From Streptomyces sp. SA15 (GTDB lineage Bacteria; Actinomycetota; Actinomycetes; Streptomycetales; Streptomycetaceae), in the NCBI RefSeq assembly GCF_002291145.1, contig NZ_NTGE01000150.1:122882-186881 (forward strand): DNA of 64,000 nucleotides, read 5' to 3'. Positions 24,244 to 32,768 of the stretch are shown piece after piece (the stretch's first letter is position 1; each line of letters starts with the position of its first letter). A program made the translations under genes and the position numbers. The notes under the pieces were generated by a model that made no database searches, had not been told where the DNA came from, and was given only the letters and a program-made list of their open reading frames with translations.

Positions 24244-24606
24244 ATGGGGCGATGGAGTGACGGGCGGGGGGAGTTGGTCGTCCATGGGGGCCAGGGGCGT
24301 GTTTCGGTTCCGCTGGAGATCGCGGCGTCGTATCGGGCTCGGACCAAAGGGCTGTTGGGCCGTGACTCCGTCAACGGGGCGATCCTGCTCTCTCCAGCCA
24401 ACAGCGTGCACACCTTCCGTATGCGCATCCCCATCGATGTCGCCTACCTCGACCGGGACCTCAAGGTCATCGCCGTACGCACCATGGCTCCGGGGCGGCT
24501 GGGGCTGCCGCGGGTGCGGGCCCGGCATGTGCTGGAGGCGGAGGCCGGGGTGATGGCGGGGTGGGGGGTAGGGGTCGGGGTGCGGGTGGAGGTGGTGGCC
24601 GAGTAG
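24244..24606 (+). CDS. DUF192 family protein
   Basis: A 120-residue single-domain protein with the DUF192 hallmarks ASYRARTKGLLGRDSV, ILLSPANSVHTFRMRIPIDVAYLDRDLKVI and RARHVLEAEAG. The fold is a small beta barrel often placed next to secreted or Tad proteins in other genomes. No signal peptide is seen here. The molecular function of the family is unknown. The start ATG lies 89 bp from the divergent LLM gene. Confidence 0.85.
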   Translation: MGRWSDGRGELVVHGGQGRVSVPLEIAASYRARTKGLLGRDSVNGAILLSPANSVHTFRMRIPIDVAYLDRDLKVIAVRTMAPGRLGLPRVRARHVLEAEAGVMAGWGVGVGVRVEVVAE

Positions 24607-24655
24607 GGATTGTCCGGGCGATCCGCCGAATCGCTGCCGATCAGGACCGCGCCAC

Positions 24656-25258
24656 TCAGAATTTGCCCGTCTGCTCCGCCGTACGATGGCCCAGTCGGCC
24701 GGCGAACTCGGCGAGGAACCCTGCGGACAACGGCGGCCAGTCCCAGAAGTCGAACGCCAGGGTGCCGAGGGTGAAGCCGGAGCCGAAATCCCACTCCGTG
24801 ACCGGGACCTGTGCCGCGCAGGACGGACAGACGGCGTTGCCCTCACCGGTCTCCTTCCATGCCGCTATACCGACCGCGAAGGGCTGCCAGGCCTCATCGT
24901 CCGGCTCGAACTCCTCCGGGTAGTCGATGATCACGGTCCTCGCGGTGCAGCGCGGACAGGTCGCGGCGTCCGCCTCGTCCACTCCCTGGCCCCCGACGTA
25001 GTAGTCCCGGCCGACCATGACGGCGACAGGGCCGGGAAGCCATGTCGGGTCCGGGTCCGGGGAATCGGCCACGGAGCGGCGCCAGTTGGGGCCGGGGAGG
25101 TATCCGGTGTCGGTGCTCGGGCTGTACACCCCGTCGCCGGACACCTCCCGCGTGATCAGCCCGTCCTCGACCATCCAGTCGACGATCCGCTCCGCGAGCG
25201 GCCCGGCGTCCGCGTCCGTCACCTCCACGTCGACGATCCGCTCGAAGAAGTCCCCCAT
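24656..25258 (-). CDS. Conserved hypothetical protein with two CPxC zinc motifs
   Basis: A 200-residue cytosolic protein. The N-terminal half (residues 1-45) reads like a winged-helix or small alpha/beta segment (LAERIVDWMVEDGLITREV). Two cysteine pairs, ATCPRCTAR (about 100-108) and AVCPSCAAQ (about 143-151), probably bind one zinc ion. Many aspartates and tryptophans surround them (FDFWDWPPLSAGF). Proteins like this occur widely in streptomycetes beside unrelated genes. The function is not known to me. Confidence 0.7.
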   Translation of the reverse strand: MGDFFERIVDVEVTDADAGPLAERIVDWMVEDGLITREVSGDGVYSPSTDTGYLPGPNWRRSVADSPDPDPTWLPGPVAVMVGRDYYVGGQGVDEADAATCPRCTARTVIIDYPEEFEPDDEAWQPFAVGIAAWKETGEGNAVCPSCAAQVPVTEWDFGSGFTLGTLAFDFWDWPPLSAGFLAEFAGRLGHRTAEQTGKF

Positions 25259-25368
25259 CGGCCTGCCCCTTGCCCTCCGTGTGACGTCAGTGGGTCCACC
25301 ATGCCAGCCCCCACTGACATCGGCCGTAGGACCAGGTCACAGCCCTGCCGACCACCGGGACAGGCGCC

Positions 25369-26445
25369 CTAGAGGGGCAGGCCGTGCACCAGGTCCGTCA
25401 CGCGGGTGGGGTCCGGCGGGCCGAGGTGCCCGGCGTTCGGGAAGTTGTGGACCATGAAGCGGTTGTCCGGGGTGAGTTCGTCGGCTTCCGCGATCATGCG
25501 GTCCTGAAGCTCGGTCGATACGGTCCTGTCCTTGCCGAACCGCAGATACGTGCGCGGAATCCGCCCCCACGTCCCCGCCCGGCCGACGGCCCGCCCCGCG
25601 TACGCCGTCATCGACTCGTCCGTCTGCATGCCCTCCATCACCCGCAGGAACTCGGCGTCCGTGTGGTCCGCGCAGATCATCTCCTTGAACACCGCGAGGT
25701 CACGGCGGTCCGCGGTCCGCCAGTTGAGGCGCAGCACGCCCAGCTTCTCCGGATCGCCGACGATCTGCTCCACCGGGCTGATGGCGCGCTGCCCTTCGGG
25801 AGACGCCGTACAGGCGTTCAGGGACGGCATGCTGCGGCTCGGGCAGAAGGCGGCCATGTAGCAGATGTGCGCGAGGAGTTCGGGTACGGCGTCCGCGACC
25901 CTGCTGACCGAGGCGCCCCCCATGCTGTGCCCGACCAGCACCACGGGACCGCCGAGCCGCGCGGCACGGCGTACGGCGCCCGTGACGCGCCGCTCGAAGT
26001 CGTCCAGGGTGAGCGCGGCGACGGGCGAAGGCTCTGTCGCGAGCGCGCGCAGGTCCTGTGTCTGGTAGGCGGCCGGTATGAACCGCTCGGTGCCGTGCAG
26101 GGGTTGGTCCACGGCGACGACGCGATGTCCGCGCAGCGCCAGTTCCCTCCCCATCGCTGTCCAGAACGCGCCGGCGCTGTGCGTGCCGTGGACGAGGACA
26201 TACGTGCGGACGCCGGTGCGGGTACGTCCTGTGGTGCGGCCGGTGTCGGTCACCGCCCGAGCGGCTCCCGCGCCGACGCCTACGGCGAGTGCGGCGCCGC
26301 CGGCCGTCGCCGCGAGCCGCCGTAACGCGTGGCGTCGCGACAGTGCCGAGGAACCCGAGGAACCCGAGGAATACGGGGCCGTGCCGTACGTGTCCGTACT
26401 GCTGTCTGCGGCATGCGCGCCGCCACTGTTTCCCTTGTCAGCCAT
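25369..26445 (-). CDS. Tat-exported alpha/beta hydrolase
   Basis: The product has 358 residues from the ATG at 26445. A longer open frame to the right lacks support. After about 35 hydrophilic residues comes a twin-arginine signal, SRRHALRRLAATAGGAALAVGVGAG. The alpha/beta hydrolase core follows: VLVHGTHSAGAFW (oxyanion loop), VLVGHSMGGAS with the nucleophile Ser, and a C-terminal VHNFPNAGHLGPPDP with the catalytic His. Such proteins hydrolyse esters or amides outside the cell. It resembles the MenH/salicylate esterase branch. The substrate is not predictable. Confidence 0.87.
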   Translation of the reverse strand: MADKGNSGGAHAADSSTDTYGTAPYSSGSSGSSALSRRHALRRLAATAGGAALAVGVGAGAARAVTDTGRTTGRTRTGVRTYVLVHGTHSAGAFWTAMGRELALRGHRVVAVDQPLHGTERFIPAAYQTQDLRALATEPSPVAALTLDDFERRVTGAVRRAARLGGPVVLVGHSMGGASVSRVADAVPELLAHICYMAAFCPSRSMPSLNACTASPEGQRAISPVEQIVGDPEKLGVLRLNWRTADRRDLAVFKEMICADHTDAEFLRVMEGMQTDESMTAYAGRAVGRAGTWGRIPRTYLRFGKDRTVSTELQDRMIAEADELTPDNRFMVHNFPNAGHLGPPDPTRVTDLVHGLPL

Positions 26446-26585
26446 ACCGACGAGGCTACGAACGCACTTGAGATCCCACGATGGCTCTGCCCACCCAGCC
26501 GATGGTGTACTTACCGACACCTCCGGTACGGCATTTCTCAACGCCGTCGCAGCCGGTCCGCGGGCCCGTACCACCAGCACCCGTA

Positions 26586-27115
26586 CCCGCCGAGCGGTGC
26601 CAGACGCTCGGTGACGCGGCGGGCGTCGAGGGTGCCGCGGGACAGCGTCCCGGGCCCGTTGTCCCGCACGCTGGCGCGCAGTGTGTCCGCACCGACCTTC
26701 CAGCCGACGTGGACGCGGTGCTCTCCGTCACCGTCCGGACCGAGGCCCTGGTCGTCCAGTGACGCGTGCACGGTGGCCTGACCACGGCAAGCGTCGTGTG
26801 GGTGACATCGGCGGGCAGCAGCCGGACCGCGCCTTCCTCCGCGCCGGGCGGGCCCAGCTCCAGCCGTACGCCGCGGGCGCGCAGGACCCGGCGCAGTGAC
26901 ACAGCGAGCCGCTCGAAGGCGTCCCCGGCCCGCTCCTCCGCCGGCGTCCGGTCGAGTTCGACCCGGGAGCGCAGTTCGGCGAGGGCGGAGACGGCGAGGC
27001 CGACAACGCGCGTACGGGCGTTCGTGTCGTCCCGGAGCTTCCCGCTCGCCGACGCCGCCAAGGCGCACGAGCTGAGCGAGTCCGGCCGTGCGCGCGGCAA
27101 GTTGCTCCTGCGCCC
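26586..27115 (-). pseudogene. Remnant of a NarL-family sensor histidine kinase (frameshifted, truncated at both ends)
   Basis: No single frame is coherent, but three segments read in order on the minus strand as parts of one kinase. A coiled stretch RAQEQLAARTAGLAQLV lies near 27115-27060. In another frame comes the dimerisation region RDDTNARTRVVGLAVSALAEL and RRVLRARGVRLELGPPGAEEG, down to ADVTHTTLAVVR near 26785. Back in the first frame is the ATPase-side piece VHASLDDQGLG, HVGWKVGADTLRASVRDNGPGTLSR and LDARRVTERLAPLGG. Two frameshifts are therefore needed, the membrane sensor half is missing, and the end is cut before the final G box. It lies between the hydrolase and pectate lyase genes and no response regulator is nearby. 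Confidence 0.72.
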
Positions 27116-27149
27116 GTAGGGAGAGCCGTGGAGAGATACGGATACGGCG

Positions 27150-28469
27150 TCACCCTCCCGCGAGCTCGTTGAGGTATCTCTCGATGTTGGTGTACCCGTT
27201 GGCGTCGCCGCCGTCGGTACGGCCTGCGTCGGACGGGTCTTCGGGGTTCAGTCCCTGCCCGCGCTCCCAGGCGTCCGGCATGCCGTCGCGATCCGTGTCG
27301 GGCGGCGGCGTGCCGCCGCGCAGGGTACCGAAGCCGCCGACGCTCGCCGGGTCGCTGATGATGCCTCCTGTCTGGTGGACCACGTCGTTGACCAGGCGGG
27401 TGTCGACGGAGTCCCGGTGCAGCGAGGCGCCCGCGCCCGCCAGTACGGCGTCGTACGCCTGCTGTGCCGTCTCCACGGTGACCGGCGGGAACGCGAAGGG
27501 CTTGTCCTCGACGGTGGCGGGGCCGAGGTCGGCCCGGGTGGTCTCGCGGCCGTCGAGCCGCCCGTCGACATCACCGTCGTAGAAGTTCCCGGCGGCGTGG
27601 ATACGGTAGTTGGCGTTCGCCCGGGAGAACGGCCCGCCGCTGGACGAGGGGCCCTTGACGAAGTAGTTCCCGATGGCGTTGGCGTTGCTGACGCCCGCCG
27701 AGTCGCCCAGGATGTAGGCGTCCGATCCCCAGTCGTAGACCACGCTGTTGACGTACTGCAGCCGCCCCTTCGACTTCGGATTACGGGTCTTGTTGTGGAT
27801 GTACAGGTTGTGGCCCAGCGTCACCCCGTCGCTCTGCACGAGGCCGCCGCACGAGTGCGGTGCGAGACCCTCGGCGATGATCGAGTACTGCACGGTGATG
27901 TCGGTGCTCGAGTTGATGGAGAACGTCTCGTCGCGCCCCCACGAAGTGGAGACGTGATCGAAGATCATGTTGCTGCCCTTGTCGATCCCCACGGCATCGC
28001 GATTCTGATTCGGCGTCAGACCGTGCCGGAACCGCATGTACCGGACGATGACGTTGTCGGAGTTCGAGAAGGAGACCTGGTACCCCCGGGTGGCCACCCC
28101 GTCGCCCGGAGCGGTCTGCCCGGCGATGGTGATGTCACTGGCGACGTGCAGCGGCGAGGCGAGCGTGATGTAACCGCCCACGTCGAAGACGACGATTCGG
28201 GGTCCCTTGCTCACCGCGTCGCGGAAGGAGCCAGGACCGGAGTCGTTCAGGTTGGTGACGTGGTACACCTCGCCGCCCCTGCCCCCGGTGGCCTGCGCCC
28301 CGAACCCCTCGGCTCCAGGGAACGCGATGGTCGCCGCGGTCGTGCTACTACCGCCCGCGGGGACCATGCCCGGAGCGTGTGCGGCCGTAACGGGTGTCAG
28401 CGACCCCGACAGGGCGACGACGCAGACCGCCGCCGCCGCCAGGCTGCTGCTTCTCCACGTACGTGACAC
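27150..28469 (-). CDS. Secreted pectate lyase-like polysaccharide lyase
   Basis: The product has 439 residues from a GTG that follows GGAAGGGAG. A Sec signal peptide (about 1-30, ending PVTAAHA) precedes a right-handed beta-helix: FPGAEGFGAQATGGRGGEVYHVTNLNDSGPGSFRDAV, then repeated coils such as NVIVRYMRFRHGL, MIFDHVSTSWGRDETFS and VTLGHNLYIHN. This matches the PL1-type pectate lyase group that starts with the GAEGFG motif. The last 45 residues carry DTDRDGMPDAWERGQGLNP, a calcium-binding (thrombospondin-3/dockerin-like) module. Predicted role: extracellular pectin or related polyuronate cleavage. It stands alone. The 28470-28847 gap upstream shows no gene. Confidence 0.85.
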   Translation of the reverse strand: MSRTWRSSSLAAAAVCVVALSGSLTPVTAAHAPGMVPAGGSSTTAATIAFPGAEGFGAQATGGRGGEVYHVTNLNDSGPGSFRDAVSKGPRIVVFDVGGYITLASPLHVASDITIAGQTAPGDGVATRGYQVSFSNSDNVIVRYMRFRHGLTPNQNRDAVGIDKGSNMIFDHVSTSWGRDETFSINSSTDITVQYSIIAEGLAPHSCGGLVQSDGVTLGHNLYIHNKTRNPKSKGRLQYVNSVVYDWGSDAYILGDSAGVSNANAIGNYFVKGPSSSGGPFSRANANYRIHAAGNFYDGDVDGRLDGRETTRADLGPATVEDKPFAFPPVTVETAQQAYDAVLAGAGASLHRDSVDTRLVNDVVHQTGGIISDPASVGGFGTLRGGTPPPDTDRDGMPDAWERGQGLNPEDPSDAGRTDGGDANGYTNIERYLNELAGG

Positions 28470-28847
28470 GAGGCAACTCCCTTCCGTCTTCCTCGGTTGT
28501 CCTTACCTGAGGTCGCCCCGACGGCCGGAAGGGTTGCCGCTCAGTTCTCGGTGAACTCCTTCTGCGTCACCAAGCGAGAAGAACTGAACGCACGCCGCAC
28601 AGCAACTGCTAACGCGACTTTCTCAGACACCCGTGCCCCGCAGGACGTCCTTCAAGCGCTCCGTCACATCAGAGCGCCCACGATGCGAGCCGGGGTGAGC
28701 CATGTGCGATCGCTGCATGCGCCAGCGGACCGAGCACCTGGGATGTCACGGTTGTGCTGGCGGCACGTGCTGTTGGCGGAGACAGGGCTATGACGGTATG
28801 AGGGTTGCCCATGGGGCAGAGTGACGATCGCGGTCGACACTCCTATT

Positions 28848-29186
28848 TCACGCCGCGTGTTCGTCGAACACCACAGTGTTGCTCCCATCGGAAACGACAT
28901 GCAGGTCAACCGTGACATCGAGTGCCGCCGCCAGCCTGACCAGCAGATCCGCGGTGATCGGGAGCAAACCGCCCAGTTCGACGGCTTCCACTTCGTCGGC
29001 GGTCATCCCAAGGCGCTCACCCAAGGCCGTCTGGGTCAGTCCAAGGGCCACGCGACGGTCGTAGACCAATTGTCCCAGTGCGAGCGCCAGACGAATCTGC
29101 TCACGCTCCGCAACCACCTCCGAGGGCTCGACGCAGTCCTCAGCGGCTCTACGTTCCCGCGACAGCTTCCAGCGGGTGTGGTTCAC
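28848..29186 (-). CDS. HigA-type XRE antitoxin
   Basis: A 112-residue protein with a GTG start overlapping the stop of the toxin-like gene (GTGA). Residues about 38-95 form an XRE helix-turn-helix: LVYDRRVALGLTQTALGERLGM followed by DEVEAVELGG and ITADLLVRLAAALDVTV. The N-terminal WKLSRERRAAED...EVVAEREQIR is the charged leader usual for the streptomycete HigA group encoded after HigB. It should bind the toxin and repress the operon. The gene appears intact, although the toxin in front of it has lost most of its core. Confidence 0.82.
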   Translation of the reverse strand: MNHTRWKLSRERRAAEDCVEPSEVVAEREQIRLALALGQLVYDRRVALGLTQTALGERLGMTADEVEAVELGGLLPITADLLVRLAAALDVTVDLHVVSDGSNTVVFDEHAA

Positions 29187-29344
29187 AGATCCTCCCGGAA
29201 CTCACGAGTGAACTCATCATGCGCGGGTCCATGCTCGGCTTCGCACAGCTCCTTCTCTTCCGCTTGGCGGTAGTGCTGCGGGGAGAGGCCTTCCAGCCAG
29301 CCCCTCACTTCTGGCTCCAACTCGATCACGTACGGTTCGATCAC
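29183..29344 (-). pseudogene. HigB/RelE-type toxin gene with an internal deletion
   Basis: Only 53 codons remain from the GTG at 29344, against roughly 110-125 in related toxins. The start, VIELEPEVRGWLEGLSPQHY, matches the N-terminus of the Gp49/HigB-like toxin family, and the end, CEAEHGPAHDEFTREFREDL, matches its C-terminus. The central beta sheet, with the usual LGEPYSRHL, LRELRF and ITYWLAPGRRIVLL stretches (from memory), is absent. The junction is in frame at QAEEKELCEAEH, so the overlap with higA and its translation are preserved. It is very unlikely to be an active RNase. It could still be made and bind HigA. Confidence 0.75.
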
Positions 29345-29826
29345 CCTGCGAACGTAAGCAGCACTTCGAAGCACGCACCTCGTTTCTGGAACACGGTCAC
29401 TCCAACGAGCATCCGGCAGGACACCCGCGTGCGCGCCACGAACCCCGTGCGCTCGCGCTCAGCCTCCCGGAGGCGCAGGACGGGCGCCCACAGGCGCACG
29501 TCACACTGGACGCAGCGGCATGGAAGGCCGGGAGCTGGGGACCTGCTAACGGTCGGCTCCGCCTCCGCGAGAGCAGCACGGTGCGCGGCGGCGGCTTCTC
29601 GCATCTTGCGCCGCATCTCGGCGGATTCCTCGTCCGTCACGTAGTGCCCGAACCGCTCGGCGAGAAGGGTACGGGTGCGATCGGCGCGCTCCTTGATCTG
29701 CTCGGGGGTCAGTGTCTGAGCGGCGATCTCCTGCACCAGGGCACGGAGGCTCATCCGACGTGCCTTGGCCACGGCGGCGAGCTGGTCGTGGACTTCGGCG
29801 GCTACGCGAATCATGGCGTCGGGCAT
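29341..29826 (-). CDS. Ribbon-helix-helix antitoxin with an abnormal C-terminal extension
   Basis: A 161-residue product. Residues 1-90 match the streptomycete MazE/VapB-like antitoxin type: MPDAMIRVAAEVHDQLAAVA, MSLRALVQEIAAQTLTPEQI and RTRTLLAERFGHYVTDEESAEMRRKM. The family normally ends soon after this point. Here about 70 residues follow that do not look like an antitoxin (CRCVQCDVRLWAPVLRLREA, then RTRVSCRM), and the codon bias of this part is less clean. The stretch DVRLWAPVLRLREAERERTG is reminiscent of a PIN toxin, so the extension may be the scar of a deleted toxin gene. It overlaps the HigB-like gene by GTGA. Confidence 0.65.
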   Translation of the reverse strand: MPDAMIRVAAEVHDQLAAVAKARRMSLRALVQEIAAQTLTPEQIKERADRTRTLLAERFGHYVTDEESAEMRRKMREAAAAHRAALAEAEPTVSRSPAPGLPCRCVQCDVRLWAPVLRLREAERERTGFVARTRVSCRMLVGVTVFQKRGACFEVLLTFAG

Positions 29827-29858
29827 GCCGGTGAGTATGCCTTCCGGTTGCCGTGCGG

Positions 29859-30479
29859 TCAGTTCTCCGTCCGCGGGAACGACACCTCGACCCGTCGGTT
29901 CTTCTTACGGCCCGCCTCCGTCGCGTTGGACGAGATCGGGTACTGCTCGCCGTAGCCGCGTACCTCGAACGTGATGTTCGAGTCGTTCAGCTCCTGGTCC
30001 AGGACTGCCTGTACGGCGTTGGCGCGCTGCCGGGACAGGACGTCGCCGTGGGCGGAGGAGCCGAGGTTGTCGGTGAAGCCGAAGACGCGGATCCTCGTCG
30101 AGTTCTGGGTCTTGATCTCCTCGGCGATCGTCGAGATACGGGCCCTCGCCTCCGCGCTCAGCTTCGCGCTGTCCTTGCCGAACAGCACCTCGGCCTGGAG
30201 GGCGAACTTCACGTCCGCGTTGGTGTCTTCCCGGCGTTCGTCGCCGCTCTGGTCTTCGACGACCAGCTTGATGTCGAGAACCTTGGACTCGGCGAGGGTG
30301 GCGCCCTCGGGGAGCTTGAGGTCGGGGTCGTTGGCGTCGACGTTTACGGGGGCGGTGGCGGTGGGTTCGGTGCCTGGGGGCACGCTGGGGTTGTCGTCGG
30401 CTTGGGCCGGCGTTGTGGTGAGGATGAGGATCGTGGCGAGGGTGAGGGTCAGAGTCAGGCGCGGTGCCGTGGGTGTCAT
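29859..30479 (-). CDS. Secreted OmpA/MotB-domain protein of the Tad locus
   Basis: The product has 206 residues from the ATG at 30479, which follows GGTGAGG; a GTG at 30491 overlapping the previous stop is the alternative. A Sec signal (LTLTLTLATILILTTTPAQA) and an acidic linker precede an OmpA C-terminal domain from about residue 95: ALQAEVLFGKDSAKLSAEA, IRVFGFTDNLGSSAHGDVLSRQRANAV and FEVRGYGEQYPISSN...GRKKNRRVEVSF. The domain binds peptidoglycan peptides. As the last gene of the Tad series it may anchor the pilus machinery in the thick wall, a role filled by outer-membrane parts in Gram-negative bacteria (inference). Confidence 0.87.
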   Translation of the reverse strand: MTPTAPRLTLTLTLATILILTTTPAQADDNPSVPPGTEPTATAPVNVDANDPDLKLPEGATLAESKVLDIKLVVEDQSGDERREDTNADVKFALQAEVLFGKDSAKLSAEARARISTIAEEIKTQNSTRIRVFGFTDNLGSSAHGDVLSRQRANAVQAVLDQELNDSNITFEVRGYGEQYPISSNATEAGRKKNRRVEVSFPRTEN

Positions 30480-30487
30480 GGTGTGCC

Positions 30488-31066
30488 TCACCCAGAGATC
30501 TCGATGGGGGCACTGGCGAAGGTCGGCAATTGGAAGGTCACCTCGGCTGTTCCCGTCGGAGGTGCCGGGAACTGGAGGAATACCGCGAGGGATTCACCCG
30601 ACTTTAGCGACGAGAAGCCTGTGGTCGTGAGCGGACGGCCATCCGTGTCACGCAGCACGTAGTAGCGCTTCTTCTCCTTGCTGTCCACGAGGGTCCCGCC
30701 CCCGAGCGACATGCCGTGCCGAAGGATCTCCGTCTCGTCCCCCCGCACCGCAGGGGGCACCGTGATGCGCTGGGCGCCGTCGTTCTTCAGGACACCGCTC
30801 ACGGTGACGAAGCCGCCGGCATCACGCTGAGCAGAGGTGATCTGGAGGAGCAGGCCACTTGCCCCTTTCAGCTCCGCCAACGGCTCGTCGGCCTGACCCT
30901 CCTGAGGACTCGGGTTGGACCCATCCTTGGAAGCAGACGCCGACGCTTCCGGCTTCTTGTCGTCGCCGCCTCCGCCGCAGCCGGCCACACCGACGGCCAG
31001 TCCGGCCGCGACGGTCAACGCGACCATCCCCCTACGGGCCTTCGCAGTGAACCGAATGCTCATCAC
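30488..31066 (-). CDS. Lipoprotein of the Tad locus
   Basis: A 192-residue protein with a lipobox signal (VAAGLAVGVAGC, Cys near residue 30) followed by a flexible Ser/Lys/Glu linker. The C-terminal 120 residues form a probable beta-sandwich (LLLQITSAQRDAGGFVTVSGVLKNDG, VPPAVRGDETEILRHG, RYYVLRDTDGRPL, ESLAVFLQFPAPP). It is encoded directly before the OmpA-domain protein with overlapping stop and possible start. The pair is probably co-exported. A membrane-anchored partner for the OmpA protein is likely. The family has no name known to me. Confidence 0.78.
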   Translation of the reverse strand: MMSIRFTAKARRGMVALTVAAGLAVGVAGCGGGGDDKKPEASASASKDGSNPSPQEGQADEPLAELKGASGLLLQITSAQRDAGGFVTVSGVLKNDGAQRITVPPAVRGDETEILRHGMSLGGGTLVDSKEKKRYYVLRDTDGRPLTTTGFSSLKSGESLAVFLQFPAPPTGTAEVTFQLPTFASAPIEISG

Positions 31067-31097
31067 TCTGCTTCCTTCATCACTCGTCGTTCGCTTG

Positions 31098-31691
31098 TCA
31101 ATCTGCCAGGTGGACGTCGAAGAGGTCCTCGGGATCCGGGAGATCGGTGAGGTCGTCAGGGTCCAGCTCCCAGACCACCCCGTCCTCGCAGGTGAGCTCT
31201 GGCAGTACGCCGTCCCCGACGTCCTCCCCGGGGAACGTACAGAGCGGCTCGATCACGGCGGTGGCGGATTCTGTGGACTGCTTGGCCTCGTTACCAGGAA
31301 CGATCGAGTCTCCGACGGTCTTGTTGGTCTGCGCGTCGACCGTGTAGGCCAAAGGCCCGTCCGGCTGGCAGTACGCTTCAGCGTCGTTCTGCGCGGCAAG
31401 CTGGTCGGCGCGCCAGCAGGAGTCGACGAGTCCCTCTACGTCACCGTGGAAGATGTCGTGCCATTGAGTGGGGTCGAGTACGTCCTCCACCCACTTGCCC
31501 GCCAGTTGGTCCCGGGTGTCAAGGGCCGCCGCGAGCGCCGCCGCGTCGGCGGCTGTCTGGGCACCGTTTCGATTCGCTGCGGCCTGGCCGACCGCGAGGT
31601 AGGCGAACGCGAGAAAAAGCAGGCCCGCCACCACCATGATGTAGATGGGGAAAGCCTGCCCTGCGTCGCTGTACCTACGGCGCCGTGTCAA
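31098..31691 (-). CDS. TadE/TadG-like pseudopilin protein
   Basis: About 197 residues from a TTG at 31691 that overlaps the pilin stop in TTGA. The N-terminus SDAGQAFPIYIMVVAGLLFLAFAYLAVGQ has a Gly-Gln prepilin-type junction followed by one membrane helix. ANRNGAQTAADAAALAAALDTRDQL is the Tad/TadG-like helical stretch. The rest is acidic with several cysteines (DSCWRADQL, EAYCQPDGP, PLCTFPGE, LTCEDGV) that could form disulfides outside. It is expected to be a minor pilin or a platform protein of the Tad system. The non-ATG start is inferred from the overlap. Confidence 0.72.
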   Translation of the reverse strand: MTRRRRYSDAGQAFPIYIMVVAGLLFLAFAYLAVGQAAANRNGAQTAADAAALAAALDTRDQLAGKWVEDVLDPTQWHDIFHGDVEGLVDSCWRADQLAAQNDAEAYCQPDGPLAYTVDAQTNKTVGDSIVPGNEAKQSTESATAVIEPLCTFPGEDVGDGVLPELTCEDGVVWELDPDDLTDLPDPEDLFDVHLAD

Positions 31692-31885
31692 CCACCGATG
31701 ACTTCGTTGATCTTGTCCGTGATCGCGGTGTAGATCGTGTTGCCGATATCCGTCCCCGTGATAGCCAACACAATCGCCACCACAACCGCAATGATCCCCA
31801 GGTACTCCACCGCAGTCTGCCCCTCGTCGTTGCGAGCGGCGCGGGACCGAACGTACGAGACGGTCGTGTTGATCCAGTTGCTCAT
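31688..31885 (-). CDS. Flp/Fap-type pilin
   Basis: A 65-residue pilin starting at an ATG after GAGGGGCAG. The leader ends DEG and the mature part begins QTAVEYLGIIAVVVAIVLAITG, with the Glu-Tyr at positions +5/+6 after the cleavage Gly that defines Flp pilins, then a short hydrophilic tail (NTIYTAITDKINEVIGG). It would be the main pilus subunit, processed by a prepilin peptidase and assembled by the TadA/B/C machinery encoded upstream. An earlier in-frame ATG (31951) gives a longer leader and is less likely. Confidence 0.88.
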   Translation of the reverse strand: MSNWINTTVSYVRSRAARNDEGQTAVEYLGIIAVVVAIVLAITGTDIGNTIYTAITDKINEVIGG

Positions 31886-31991
31886 GGTCTGCCCCTCGGG
31901 TGTCGTCGCCTCCGGCACGCGCACCGTAGACCGTAAAGACCCGTCCGGCACAGGGCCCCAGGGCCCAATTCCCCCCTCGCTTCACCACCGC

Positions 31992-32741
31992 TCACCCCAG
32001 CCCTCGGAGTGAACCCGGCGCCGTACCCAGCCATTTCGCCGCCGCCTCGGAGCGGCGCGTGCTGTGCAGCTTGGCGAAGATGCGGTTGATGTGGTTCTTG
32101 ACCGTCTTCTCGCTGATGAAGCAGGTGGCGGCGATCTGCTGGTTGTTCATGCCCGATGCGATGAGGTCCATGATCTCCGCCTCCCTCGTACTCAGCCGGA
32201 ACCGCAACCTCGATGACTGTCCCATACTCGGTTGCAGTTGCGAAAGCCCTTTGCGGGAAGTGAGGGGTAAAGGGTCGCCTCTCAAGGGGAAATGACCTGG
32301 TGGAGAGGGTAGTTCACGGTTCATCTGCGGAATGATGGCTTCCATATCTTCGTATGCAGTCGCATCCGTACGCGGGGCGGCCGCCGCCCGTACGGCCGTG
32401 ACGAGTTGGTCGACCGTGAACTCGCCGTGGACCAGATAACCGCACGCTCCCCGCCGCAGCGCCTCCCGGACGATCTCCGCCTCTCGGCTGTACGTCAGCA
32501 TCATCACCGGGGCGATCCCCACCAGGTAGGGGAGTGCCGCGATGCCGTCCATGCCGGGCATGCGGACGTCCAGGAGGACCACGTCGGGGTGATGGCGGTC
32601 GGCCGCCTCGCAGGCCTCCCGGCCGTCGGCCGCCTCCGCTACGACCGTGATGTCCGCTCGGCCGGTGAGCAGGGCGGTGAGGCCTGCCCGTACCACCGGG
32701 TTGTCGTCCGCCACGAGGACCCGTAGGGGGGTGCGGGGCAT
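31992..32741 (-). CDS. NarL/FixJ-type response regulator of the Tad locus
   Basis: A 249-residue protein. Receiver domain 5-125 with the acidic pair ADDN, phospho-acceptor Asp58 in PDVVLLDVRMPGMDG and MMLTYSREAEIV. The position usually held by Lys (GYLVK) reads GYLVHGEFT. A 50-residue linker is followed by a LuxR helix-turn-helix (LSTREAEIMDLIASGMNNQQIAATCFISEKTVKNHINRIFAKL). The gene lies between the kinase and the pilin gene, so it presumably controls pilus expression. Confidence 0.9.
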   Translation of the reverse strand: MPRTPLRVLVADDNPVVRAGLTALLTGRADITVVAEAADGREACEAADRHHPDVVLLDVRMPGMDGIAALPYLVGIAPVMMLTYSREAEIVREALRRGACGYLVHGEFTVDQLVTAVRAAAAPRTDATAYEDMEAIIPQMNRELPSPPGHFPLRGDPLPLTSRKGLSQLQPSMGQSSRLRFRLSTREAEIMDLIASGMNNQQIAATCFISEKTVKNHINRIFAKLHSTRRSEAAAKWLGTAPGSLRGLG

Positions 32742-32768
32742 CTTTGGCCTCCTCTTCTGGGGGTGAGG

